A stretch of 42,399 bases of DNA. Source: JAIVGV01 sp035295985 (GTDB taxonomy: Bacteria > Acidobacteriota > Blastocatellia > Pyrinomonadales > Pyrinomonadaceae). Below the pieces are notes generated by a model. That model had not been told where the DNA came from, made no database searches, and saw nothing but the letters and a program-made list of their open reading frames with translations. Positions 33,589 through 40,676 of this stretch are shown piece by piece. A program made the position numbers and the translations under genes. Within the stretch, counting starts at the first letter, position 1, and every line of letters starts with the position of its first letter. The stretch lies in NCBI GenBank assembly GCA_035295985.1, contig DATHBT010000074.1, positions 1-42,399 on the forward strand, read 5' to 3'.

Positions 33589-34830
33589 TCATCCCTTACC
33601 CTTCTTTGTGCCGCGCGTGGCGCGTGCGAGAGCGCGCCGGGCCCCGGCGCTCGCGCCGAGGGCGAGGACGCCGGCTTCGGTCGCCCACGCGGGCGCGAAC
33701 GCCGCGCGCCTGAGCGCCGAGCAGACGCGCAGGCGCGCGCCGAACTTCTCCCGGTAGCGCGCGCCGTAATCCTCCGCGAGCGCGCCGAATGCCGCCCCGC
33801 CCCCCCCCTCACGCAAACGGGGCAGATGACTTGCGACCGACTCGGCCGCCAGCTCGCCCGACTCCAGAGCCATCAGCATCCCGCTGCCTGTGAACGGATC
33901 GATGAACGAGGCCGCGTCGCCGACGCAGAGCAGACCGGCGGCCGGCGCGGGGCTGAACCGGCCGAACCGTTCCAGAGCGACGGCCAGCCAGCCGCCGCCG
34001 ACCGCGCGCGCGTCCCGCAAAGTCTCTGCCGCGCGCCGGTTCGTCATCAACACCTCGCGCACCACGCGCTCCGGGTCAGACCCGCGCGCGCGCACGTCTT
34101 CGGCCGCGGCGATGAAACACAGGTTGCTCCGCCCGCCCTCGACCCCGCTCAGCCCGCCGTAGCCGCCCCTGTAAAAATAGATTTCGCACGCGCCCCCCGC
34201 GCCGCGCGCGCCTTCCAGATGCGCCTTGAAGGCGACCAGCCTCGCCCTGCGACCGCCGCTGGCGCGCCCGTCCCCGCGCGCAAGTTTATCCGCGCCCTGC
34301 GCGAGGAAGCGCGCCCGCCCCGTCGCATCAATCACGACGCGCGCGCGGCACACGCGCTCCCCGTCTTCACCCACTACGCGCACGCCCGCGACGCGGCCGC
34401 CGTCCCACACGACGCCCGCCGCGCGCACGCCCTCCCACACCGACGCGCCCGCCTCTCTCGCGCGCGTGAGCAGCCGCGCGTCCATCTCCGCGCGGCTCAA
34501 ACCGAGCGCGCACGATTCCCCGCCCCCGTCTCCGAACCACTCGCTCGGCACCGCGGCGGCCCGGCCGCTCGCCGCGAAAAACTTCGTCTCGCCCACCCGG
34601 ACGCCGCCCGCCGCGTCGATCTCGCCCGCGACGCCCAGCCGCGCGAAGTGCCCGAAGCATTCGGGCGAGATGAACTCCCCGCACAGCTTCTCGCGCGGGA
34701 AATGCTCGCGCTCGACGACGAGCACGCGCGCGCCCGCCGCCGCCAGATGCGTCGCCGCCGCCGCGCCCGCAGGCCCGCCGCCCACGACGATCACGTCGAA
34801 CCTCTTGGCGCCGGTTGTCTCAGACTCCAT
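33589..34830 (-). CDS. FAD-dependent oxidoreductase of the geranylgeranyl reductase family
   Basis: A 413-residue flavoprotein. The FAD-binding Rossmann motif is VIVVGGGPAGAAAATHLA (residues 13-30) with VLVVERE at the end of the second strand; KLCGEFISPECFGHFARLG is typical of geranylgeranyl reductase-like and related halogenase/monooxygenase enzymes; LLCVGDAASFIDPFTGSGM is the second FAD motif. Members reduce double bonds in isoprenoid or polyketide chains or hydroxylate aromatic rings; the reaction here is not predictable. The C-terminus is basic. It is the last of four minus-strand genes (ketosynthase, DUF4383-like, methyltransferase, this gene), but repeat C lies between it and the methyltransferase. 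No clear ribosome binding site. Confidence 0.87.
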   Translation of the reverse strand: MESETTGAKRFDVIVVGGGPAGAAAATHLAAAGARVLVVEREHFPREKLCGEFISPECFGHFARLGVAGEIDAAGGVRVGETKFFAASGRAAAVPSEWFGDGGGESCALGLSRAEMDARLLTRAREAGASVWEGVRAAGVVWDGGRVAGVRVVGEDGERVCRARVVIDATGRARFLAQGADKLARGDGRASGGRRARLVAFKAHLEGARGAGGACEIYFYRGGYGGLSGVEGGRSNLCFIAAAEDVRARGSDPERVVREVLMTNRRAAETLRDARAVGGGWLAVALERFGRFSPAPAAGLLCVGDAASFIDPFTGSGMLMALESGELAAESVASHLPRLREGGGGAAFGALAEDYGARYREKFGARLRVCSALRRAAFAPAWATEAGVLALGASAGARRALARATRGTKKGKG

Positions 34831-34866
34831 AACAGCTCAGGCGCATCACTCAACCGCCGCGACACT

Positions 34867-34998
34867 TGTAGGGGCAGGGCTGGTCCCTGCCCGCCGCGAG
34901 AGGGCGCGAATCAAGTTCTGTGCTCGTCAATCTTTAGTACCTACCTAAGTCAATTAGCGGCTTCGTCACCAGGGGCAGGGACAAGCCCTGCCCCTACA
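34867..34998. repeat. Palindromic intergenic element with GGGGCAGGG arms (family C)
   Basis: Arms 34867-34892 and 34973-34998 are inverted copies, 25 of 26 identical. Each arm is itself nearly palindromic (GGGCAGG..CCTGCCC). The spacer of 80 bp is AT-richer than the surroundings. The right arm overlaps the 3' end of the methyltransferase gene and contains its TAG stop codon (34994-34996). Confidence 0.85.
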
Positions 34999-35731
34999 AA
35001 TCTGTATGCGCGGCCCGTGTCCCTTTCAGCCTCGCGCTCAGGACCAGTCGGAACGGGAAGCGCCGGCGCACTTCGATCTCGCGCAGGCCCGCCGTGACGG
35101 CCAGCCTTCGCAGCTCGCCGGGGCGGAAGCCGCGCAGGATCGAGAGCGCGCCGTCTTGGCGCACGAGTCGGCTGCGGATCAGAAGTTTACCGGCCGTCGT
35201 GTAGAGGAGATAGGCGAGCGCGTGCCGGTGCAGGTCGATGACGAAGACGCGGCGGCGCGCGACGCGGGCCATCTCTGCGAGGACGCCGACGACGCTCTCG
35301 TCCGTGAAGTGGTGCGTGAAGAGCGAGCAGACGGCGTAGTCGAACGCGCCGTCCTTGAAGGGCAGGCGCAGCGCGTCGGCGCGCACGGCCGCGACACAGT
35401 CGAAGCTGCGCGACTCTTCGCGGATCGCGCGGCAGGAGCGTTCGTTCAGCTCCACGCCCACCAGCTCCGCGCGCAAATTCATTCGGCCCGCCTCGCGTGC
35501 CGCTACGCGCAGCAGGTAGCCTGAGCCTGCGCCCACGTCGAGCAGCGAGAACTCCTTCAAGCCCGCGCGGCGAAGCTCCGGCACGAGCGACCGTTTGAGC
35601 GCGTGCGCGTCGCCGAGCCAGCGGTTGACGCGGCGCAGCTCGACGAGGCACGACTCGTACTCGTCGGGCGTGTAGTCGCCCGTGTCGAGCCGTTCCGGCT
35701 CGTAGCTCCGCTCTCTGAAGCGTGCGAGCAT
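34994..35731 (-). CDS. Class I SAM-dependent methyltransferase
   Basis: A 245-residue enzyme starting at ATG 35731 (the frame runs on upstream through a Ser-rich stretch that overlaps the gene before it). Motif I is FSLLDVGAGSGYLLRVA (residues 61-77), motif II ELVGVELNERS, motif IV region AFDYAVCSLFTHHF. The start (MLARFRERSYEPERLDTGDY) and RRVNRWLGD are typical of the methyltransferases found next to small polyketide or lipid genes in this phylum. Substrate unknown: a hydroxyl of a polyketide or isoprenoid product is likely from its neighbours. It follows the DUF4383-like gene by 13 bp. Its stop codon lies in repeat C. It is not an ArsM: the Cys residues of that family are not present. Confidence 0.85.
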   Translation of the reverse strand: MLARFRERSYEPERLDTGDYTPDEYESCLVELRRVNRWLGDAHALKRSLVPELRRAGLKEFSLLDVGAGSGYLLRVAAREAGRMNLRAELVGVELNERSCRAIREESRSFDCVAAVRADALRLPFKDGAFDYAVCSLFTHHFTDESVVGVLAEMARVARRRVFVIDLHRHALAYLLYTTAGKLLIRSRLVRQDGALSILRGFRPGELRRLAVTAGLREIEVRRRFPFRLVLSARLKGTRAAHTDL

Positions 35732-35744
35732 CACCGTCCGCGGT

Positions 35745-36113
35745 TCAGGTTCGCGCCCCGCGCCGGCCGTAGAGCGCGACGAAGACGAGGAGCAATCCGA
35801 TGACGACGTGCAGCACGTCGTCAACCCGCGTCCAGCGGAAATGTTTTTCGGGGAAGAGATCGAGGAAGCTGGCCGCGGCCTGGTAGAGATCGATGAGGCC
35901 GAAGCCGAGGTTGAACGTGCGGGCGTAAGACTCCCGCCTAGTGAGCGCGAGCAACAGGCCGAAGACGCCGAACGCGATGTGAAACCAGTTATAGGCGGGA
36001 GCGCCGCTCGTCAGGCTCGCGGACTCCGGCAGCACGAAGCCGAGCACGCCGACCAGGATGAGGATCGGCGCGAAGCCGGTCAGAACGATCCAATTCAACC
36101 TGCCGCCGCTCAC
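35745..36113 (-). CDS. DUF4383-like four-helix membrane protein
   Basis: A 122-residue membrane protein. The best start is GTG at 36113, six bases past the ketosynthase stop, with AGAAGG about 10 nt upstream inside the ketosynthase gene; a TTG at 36122 that overlaps that stop is the alternative. Four hydrophobic segments: IVLTGFAPILILVGVLGFVL, FHIAFGVFGLLLALT, FNLGFGLIDLYQAAASFL and VLHVVIGLLLVFVALYG. The spacing and the 'DDVLHVVIGLLL' end match DUF4383, a family without known function. It is translationally coupled to the ketosynthase gene and 13 bp from the methyltransferase gene, so it should belong to the same pathway or to transport of its product. Confidence 0.75.
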   Translation of the reverse strand: MSGGRLNWIVLTGFAPILILVGVLGFVLPESASLTSGAPAYNWFHIAFGVFGLLLALTRRESYARTFNLGFGLIDLYQAAASFLDLFPEKHFRWTRVDDVLHVVIGLLLVFVALYGRRGART

Positions 36114-36118
36114 GGTCT

Positions 36119-37387
36119 TCAAACCTTCTCCACGACGAGGGCGCTGTTCTTCGAGCCGAAGCCGATGCAGTTGCAGAGCGCGACACGCACGCTCTTCTCC
36201 CGCGCGCGGTTGGGCACGTAGTCGAGATCGCACAGCGGGTCTGGCTCGTCGAGGTTGATCGTCGGCGGGACGACGCTCGTCGTGATGGCGCAGAGCGCGG
36301 CGGCGAGGCCGGCCGCGCCCGAAGCGCCCTGCGGGTGGCCGATCTGCGACTTCGTCGCCGACATGGGGACGCGCCGCGCCTGCATCTCGCCGAAGACGCG
36401 CTTGAGCGCGTGCGTCTCGATGCGGTCGTTTAAGAGGGTGGACGTGCCGTGGAGGTTGACGTAGTCAACGTCGGCGGGCGAGCGGCCCGCGTCTTCGAGC
36501 GCGAGCTGCATGGCGCGCGCCGGCTCCTCGCCGTCCTCCGCGAGCCGCACGCGGTGGTAAGCGTCGCACGTCGCGCCGTAGCCCGTGATCTCGGCGTAGA
36601 TTTGCGCGCCGCGCCGCCGCGCCCGCTCGAACTCTTCCAAAACAAAGACCCACGCGCCCTCGCCGAGCACCATGCCGGAGCGGTCGCGCGAGAACGGCCG
36701 CGAGGCGCGCTCAGGCTCGTCGTTCCACTCGTTCGTGAGCACGGTCATCAGGTTGAAGCCGGCGAGGATGCCGGGAGCGATGGGCGCGTCCACCCCGCCC
36801 GCGAGCATCGCGTCCTGCCGGCCGAGCGCGACGTGCTGCGCGGCGTAGGCTATGGCGTCGGTCGAGCTGGTGCAGCCGGTCGAGACGACGTGCGAGAGGC
36901 CGCGCAGTCCGAAGGCCATCGAGAGTTCCGACGATAATCCGCCGTGCGTCGAGGCGGGGATCGTATAGACGCTCGCCTTCGCGTACTCGCCCGTGTACCA
37001 GTGGCCGTACTGCCGCTCGGTGAAGGCCAGTCCCCCGCCGCCCGTGCCGACGAGAGCGCCGAACCTGCGGCGCTCTTCTAGCGAGAGGTCGGAGGGCTGG
37101 ATGTGCGCGTCGTCGAGCGCCTCGCGCGCCGCGGCCAGCGCGAGCGGGACTGTGCGCGGGACGTGCTTGCGATCCTTCGGGCTGAGCTGCGCCTCCCAGT
37201 CGAAGTTTTGCACCTCGGCCGCGATCTTCACGGGCGAGGCCGAAACGTCGAAGCTCTCGATGCGGCGCACGCCGCTCGCGCCTTCGGCGAGCGCGCGCCA
37301 GAACCGCTCGCGCCCGATGCCGATGGGCGTCACGCAGCCCAACCCCGTGATGACGACGCGGCGCGGCCGCGCGAAATTCTTCAACAT
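36119..37387 (-). CDS. Beta-ketoacyl-ACP synthase (FabF-like ketosynthase)
   Basis: A 422-residue thiolase-fold condensing enzyme. The active-site Cys172 lies in VVSTGCTSSTDAIAYA, the two His are His314 (NLHGTSTLLND) and His352 (IGHPQGASGAAG), and Lys347 is present (SATKSQ), so it is a full Cys-His-His KAS II type enzyme. It condenses malonyl-ACP with an acyl chain. The sequence around the nucleophile (TGCTSS instead of TACATG/S) and the neighbours suggest a specialised synthase rather than the housekeeping FabF. It is the first of four genes: DUF4383-like, methyltransferase and FAD-dependent reductase follow on the same strand. No acyl carrier protein, chain-length factor or thioesterase gene lies in the window. 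The ribosome binding site is weak. Confidence 0.9.
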   Translation of the reverse strand: MLKNFARPRRVVITGLGCVTPIGIGRERFWRALAEGASGVRRIESFDVSASPVKIAAEVQNFDWEAQLSPKDRKHVPRTVPLALAAAREALDDAHIQPSDLSLEERRRFGALVGTGGGGLAFTERQYGHWYTGEYAKASVYTIPASTHGGLSSELSMAFGLRGLSHVVSTGCTSSTDAIAYAAQHVALGRQDAMLAGGVDAPIAPGILAGFNLMTVLTNEWNDEPERASRPFSRDRSGMVLGEGAWVFVLEEFERARRRGAQIYAEITGYGATCDAYHRVRLAEDGEEPARAMQLALEDAGRSPADVDYVNLHGTSTLLNDRIETHALKRVFGEMQARRVPMSATKSQIGHPQGASGAAGLAAALCAITTSVVPPTINLDEPDPLCDLDYVPNRAREKSVRVALCNCIGFGSKNSALVVEKV

Positions 37388-37726
37388 GCGTGGATCTATC
37401 TTCCGGCGCGCGAGACTCTAACGACGGATACCGCAGGAGACGGGGCAAGCATAACACCGCGCGCGACCCGGTGACTAACATGACCGTGCGTCGCGCGTGC
37501 GCGGCCCGGTGGTCGGCGCGGAGAGCCTGATCGCCGAGCTAAACCGCCCGGCCGCGGATGCGTTTTTTCTCTTTTCGCGTCGAGGTTAAAGGCAACTACG
37601 GGCGGCGCAGGGCATCCTACTCTGGTTTTCTTTTTTCCCGACAGAAGACCGCGGACTCGGCAGGCCGCGCGCCGAACCTTCGCCGCCCTACACGTACAAT
37701 TCCGCCCGGAAATTTAGCGAGGTGTT
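37388..37726. other. Divergent promoter region between ketosynthase and subtilisin genes
   Basis: This 339-bp gap has no gene. It includes a T-rich tract at 37625-37640 and a good Shine-Dalgarno GAGGTG before the subtilisin start. No palindrome of the families seen elsewhere, and no clear -35/-10 pair, was found. Confidence 0.4.
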
Positions 37727-40003
37727 ATGAGCAAGTTGATCCCTCGCCTGAGGAGCGTTGTGCTCCTCGGCGCACTCTCCGCCGCCGCCGTGCTCGCGTC
37801 CGCGAACGTCGGCGCACAGGCCCCCACCGCCCCTCACGGACGCCAGAAGACGGAACTCTTCAACGGCCGCGAGGTGGCCGCCGGGGAGGTGATCGTTAAG
37901 TTCAGCGAGTGGGCCGCCCCCGAGGCCGTCGAGCACGCCAGGGCCGCCGCCGACGCCGAGTCGGACAGGGCGGTCGGCGGGCGCGGCGCGCGACTCCTGC
38001 GGTCGCGCACCAGGAACGTCGAGACGCTCGTGCGGGAACTCTCCGCGCGCCACGATGTCGTTTACGCGGAGCCTAACTACGTCGTCCGGGTGAACACCGT
38101 CCCGAACGATCCGAGCTTCGGCGACCAGTGGGCGCTGCGCAACACGGGGTACACGACGCCCACCGGCGCGGGCACGGCCGGCGCGGACATAAGCGCCGTC
38201 AGTGCGTGGGAGGTCTCGAAAGGCTCGCGCGATACCGTCGTCGCCGTGGTGGACACGGGCGTCGACTCGCGCCACCCAGATTTGGCGGCCAACATGTGGT
38301 CGGCCCCCGCGCCCTTCACCGTCCAGATCGGGGGCCAGTCGATCCGCTGCGAGGCCGGCGCGCGCGGCTTCGACGCGCTGACGAACACCTGCGCGCCCGC
38401 CGACGAGTACAACCACGGGACGCACGTCGCCGGGATCATCGGCGCGGTCGGCGATAACGGTACGGGCATCACCGGCATCAACCGGACGGCCAGTGTCATG
38501 GACATCAAGTTCATCAGCGGCACCGGCGCGGGCAGCATCTCGGCGGCGATTAACGCGATAGAGTTCGCCGTCCAGGTCAAGCAGATCTTCGCGGGCACGG
38601 CGGCCGGCAACGTCCGCGTGATCAACGCGAGCTGGGGCTGGAACGGAAGCCCCTCGCAGGCCCTCCTGGAAGAGATCGAGCGCGCCGCGGCCCACGACAT
38701 ACTGTTCGTCGCGGGCGCGGGCAACGGCGGCGCGGATTACGTCGGCGACGACAACGGCACGTCGCCCTTCTACCCGGCTAGCTACAACACGCCGAGCGTC
38801 ATCTCGGTCGCCGCGACCGATCATAAGGACGCCCTCGGCTCCTTCTCGAATTACGGCACCACCAGCGTCCACATCGGCGCGCCCGGCGTGCTGGTGCTCT
38901 CCACCGTCATGGGCGGGAGTTACGACTGGTGGAGCGGGACCTCGATGGCCGCGCCGCACGTCTCCGGCGCGGCGGCGCTCGTCCTCTCCCGCTGCGCGCT
39001 CGACACGGCGAGGCTGAAAGACACGCTCCTGTTCAGCGTCGATTACATCCCGTCCCTCGGCACCGCCGTCGCAACGCGCGGCCGGCTCAACGTCAACAGG
39101 GCCATCCGCTCCTGCGCCGCGCCGTCGCCGACTCCGAGTCCGACCCCGTCGCCAACTCCGTCGCCGACACCGACACCGGCCCCGCCCAACAGCGCGCCGT
39201 CGATCAGCCTGTCCGGCCCTGCGGGCGGAACGGTCTTCACCGCGCCGGCCAACATCAATGTCACCGCAGTGGCGTCGGACGCCGACGGGACAATCGGCAG
39301 GGTGGACTTCTACGCGGGCGGCCAGTTCATCGGCGCGGACGCGTCCAGCCCCTACGGCGTCACCTGGGGCAACGCCGCGGCCGGCACATACTCGCTGACG
39401 GCGGTCGCCACGGACAACGCAGGGGCGCAGACCACCTCCGCCGCCGTGAGCGTCACGGTGAACCAGCGGCCGACGGCCAACGCGGGCGGCCCGTACAGCG
39501 CGCAGGCCGGGCAGGCCGTACAGTTCAACGGCGGACTCTCCGCCGATTCCGACGGCACGATCACGTCCCACGCCTGGAACTTCGGCGACGGCACAATGGG
39601 CAGCGGCACCTCACCCACACACGCTTACGCCTCGGCCGGGACATACACGGTGACGCTCACCGTGACGGACAACCACGGCGCGTCGAGCAGCGCCTCGACG
39701 ACGGCCGCGATCTCCGCTGCGCCGGCGACCACGCCCGCCGCGCCCTCGAACCTCTACGCCGACGCCCAGCGCCAGGGCGAAGTCCTGCTCCGCTGGAGCG
39801 ACAACTCGTCCAACGAGACGGGCTTTGAGATCGAGCGCTCGACCTCGTCGGGAGCTGTGACGGTGATATCGGTGGGCGTGAACGTGTCGGCCTACACAGA
39901 CCGCACGGTTCAGAGGAAGCAGACTTACTACTACCGCGTCCGCGCGCGGAACAGCGCGGGCACTTCCGCCTACTCGAACACCGCGGGCGTGCGCACGAAG
40001 TAG
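37727..40003 (+). CDS. Secreted subtilisin-like serine protease (S8) with PKD and FnIII domains
   Basis: A 758-residue exported protease. Signal peptide at residues 1-29; an I9-type propeptide at about 40-125 (GEVIVKF, then a VETLVRELSARHDVVYAEPN end); the catalytic domain at about 130-460 with Asp176 (VVDTGVDSRHPDL), His230 (NHGTHVAGIIG) and Ser406 (GTSMAAPHVSGAAAL), a complete triad; then a linker of repeated Pro-Thr/Pro-Ser (PTPSPTPSPT), a bacterial Ig-like domain (IGRVDFYAGGQFIG), a PKD domain (YTVTLTVTDNHGA) and a C-terminal fibronectin type III domain (EVLLRWSDNSSNETGFEIER). It should degrade proteins outside the cell; the accessory domains bind polymers. GAGGTG lies just upstream of ATG 37727. 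A bidirectional terminator follows. Confidence 0.93.
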   Translation: MSKLIPRLRSVVLLGALSAAAVLASANVGAQAPTAPHGRQKTELFNGREVAAGEVIVKFSEWAAPEAVEHARAAADAESDRAVGGRGARLLRSRTRNVETLVRELSARHDVVYAEPNYVVRVNTVPNDPSFGDQWALRNTGYTTPTGAGTAGADISAVSAWEVSKGSRDTVVAVVDTGVDSRHPDLAANMWSAPAPFTVQIGGQSIRCEAGARGFDALTNTCAPADEYNHGTHVAGIIGAVGDNGTGITGINRTASVMDIKFISGTGAGSISAAINAIEFAVQVKQIFAGTAAGNVRVINASWGWNGSPSQALLEEIERAAAHDILFVAGAGNGGADYVGDDNGTSPFYPASYNTPSVISVAATDHKDALGSFSNYGTTSVHIGAPGVLVLSTVMGGSYDWWSGTSMAAPHVSGAAALVLSRCALDTARLKDTLLFSVDYIPSLGTAVATRGRLNVNRAIRSCAAPSPTPSPTPSPTPSPTPTPAPPNSAPSISLSGPAGGTVFTAPANINVTAVASDADGTIGRVDFYAGGQFIGADASSPYGVTWGNAAAGTYSLTAVATDNAGAQTTSAAVSVTVNQRPTANAGGPYSAQAGQAVQFNGGLSADSDGTITSHAWNFGDGTMGSGTSPTHAYASAGTYTVTLTVTDNHGASSSASTTAAISAAPATTPAAPSNLYADAQRQGEVLLRWSDNSSNETGFEIERSTSSGAVTVISVGVNVSAYTDRTVQRKQTYYYRVRARNSAGTSAYSNTAGVRTK

Positions 40004-40040
40004 GCTCACGAACCAGGCTCGGTCCGAGTCGTTAGACTAA

Positions 40041-40078
40041 AAAGGGCGGGCGGCGCTACTCAGCGCCGCCCGCCCTTT
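40041..40078. terminator. Bidirectional intrinsic terminator
   Basis: A perfect 17-bp stem (40041-40057 with 40062-40078) with a 4-nt loop, A-run before and TTTCTTCTTT after, between the convergent subtilisin and lipoprotein genes. Confidence 0.92.
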
Positions 40079-40121
40079 CTTCTTTGGCCCTTCGCCCCCG
40101 AGCTTCGGGCAGGTTGCCGGG

Positions 40122-40544
40122 TTAGAACTCACAGCCGTAAGACTTGTAGGCCGCCCGCGCGGTCTCGACGGCCTGCTTGCAGGCGGAGGCCAAGCTGGCG
40201 CGCGTCTGCGGGTTGGCGGCCAGGTCGCGCCAGGACTTGCGCGTCTGCTCGATGGAGGCGGTGTACTGCGTGCGCGCGGCGGCCGGGACTTTGCTCGTGA
40301 CGCAGTCGTCAACCTTCGCGAGGTAGTCGTCGCACTCGGCGACGCCGATCTTGTCGCCCGTCGCGGCGGTAGTGGAAGAGGCGGGAGTCGTCGCGGCGGC
40401 CGGCGTCGAGGCGGCGTTGGTGGCCGAGCGGTTGGCGTTCGCGGCGTTGGCGTTCGAGTGGTTGGCGTTGTCGGCCCCGGCGCAGGCGAGCAGCAGCGCG
40501 CAGCAGGCGGAGAGCGCGAGGGTCAGCAGTGTTCTTCCGGTCAT
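40122..40544 (-). CDS. Asn/Ala-rich lipoprotein of unknown function
   Basis: A 140-residue lipoprotein starting at ATG 40544, with GAGGAG 9 nt upstream; the upstream frame to 40673 is not supported. The signal ends in the lipobox LLAC (Cys21). It is followed by a low-complexity linker of Asn, Ala, Ser and Thr (NANHSNANAANANRS), and then by a small helical domain with ECDDYLAKVDDCVTSKVP near residue 75 and SACKQAVETARAAYKSYGCEF at the end. The four Cys (two in each part) may form two disulfides. This domain occurs in small lipoproteins of the same phylum, without known function. Stand-alone gene. Confidence 0.8.
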   Translation of the reverse strand: MTGRTLLTLALSACCALLLACAGADNANHSNANAANANRSATNAASTPAAATTPASSTTAATGDKIGVAECDDYLAKVDDCVTSKVPAAARTQYTASIEQTRKSWRDLAANPQTRASLASACKQAVETARAAYKSYGCEF

Positions 40545-40676
40545 CAGTTTTCTCCTCTGGGTTCGGCCCGGCGGGGGGTTTGGCCGAAACTGTAGGGAAG
40601 GGTTGGAAAAGCGGCTGCATGATACACGAATCACGCCGCCGTGTGTAAAGCCGCGGGGCAGATTCACGACCACGAT

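Noticed and set aside
34994..35731. The methyltransferase as the missing ArsM of the arsenosugar cluster
   Set aside because: It lacks the Cys residues of ArsM, lies 13 kb away and is embedded in the ketosynthase gene set.
35732..35824. N-terminal extension of the methyltransferase (Cys/Ser-rich)
   Set aside because: It overlaps the DUF4383-like gene and is low complexity; ATG at 35731 gives the family's normal start.
37727..40003. A type IX or sortase-like sorting signal at the end of the subtilisin
   Set aside because: The protein ends with its fibronectin type III domain; no extra C-terminal signal domain, LPXTG-type motif or hydrophobic tail is present.
40620..40676. Possible remnant of CGTGAAT-type heptads (ATTCACG and CACGAATCACG pieces)
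   Set aside because: Too short and out of phase; no inverted arms or core could be drawn.
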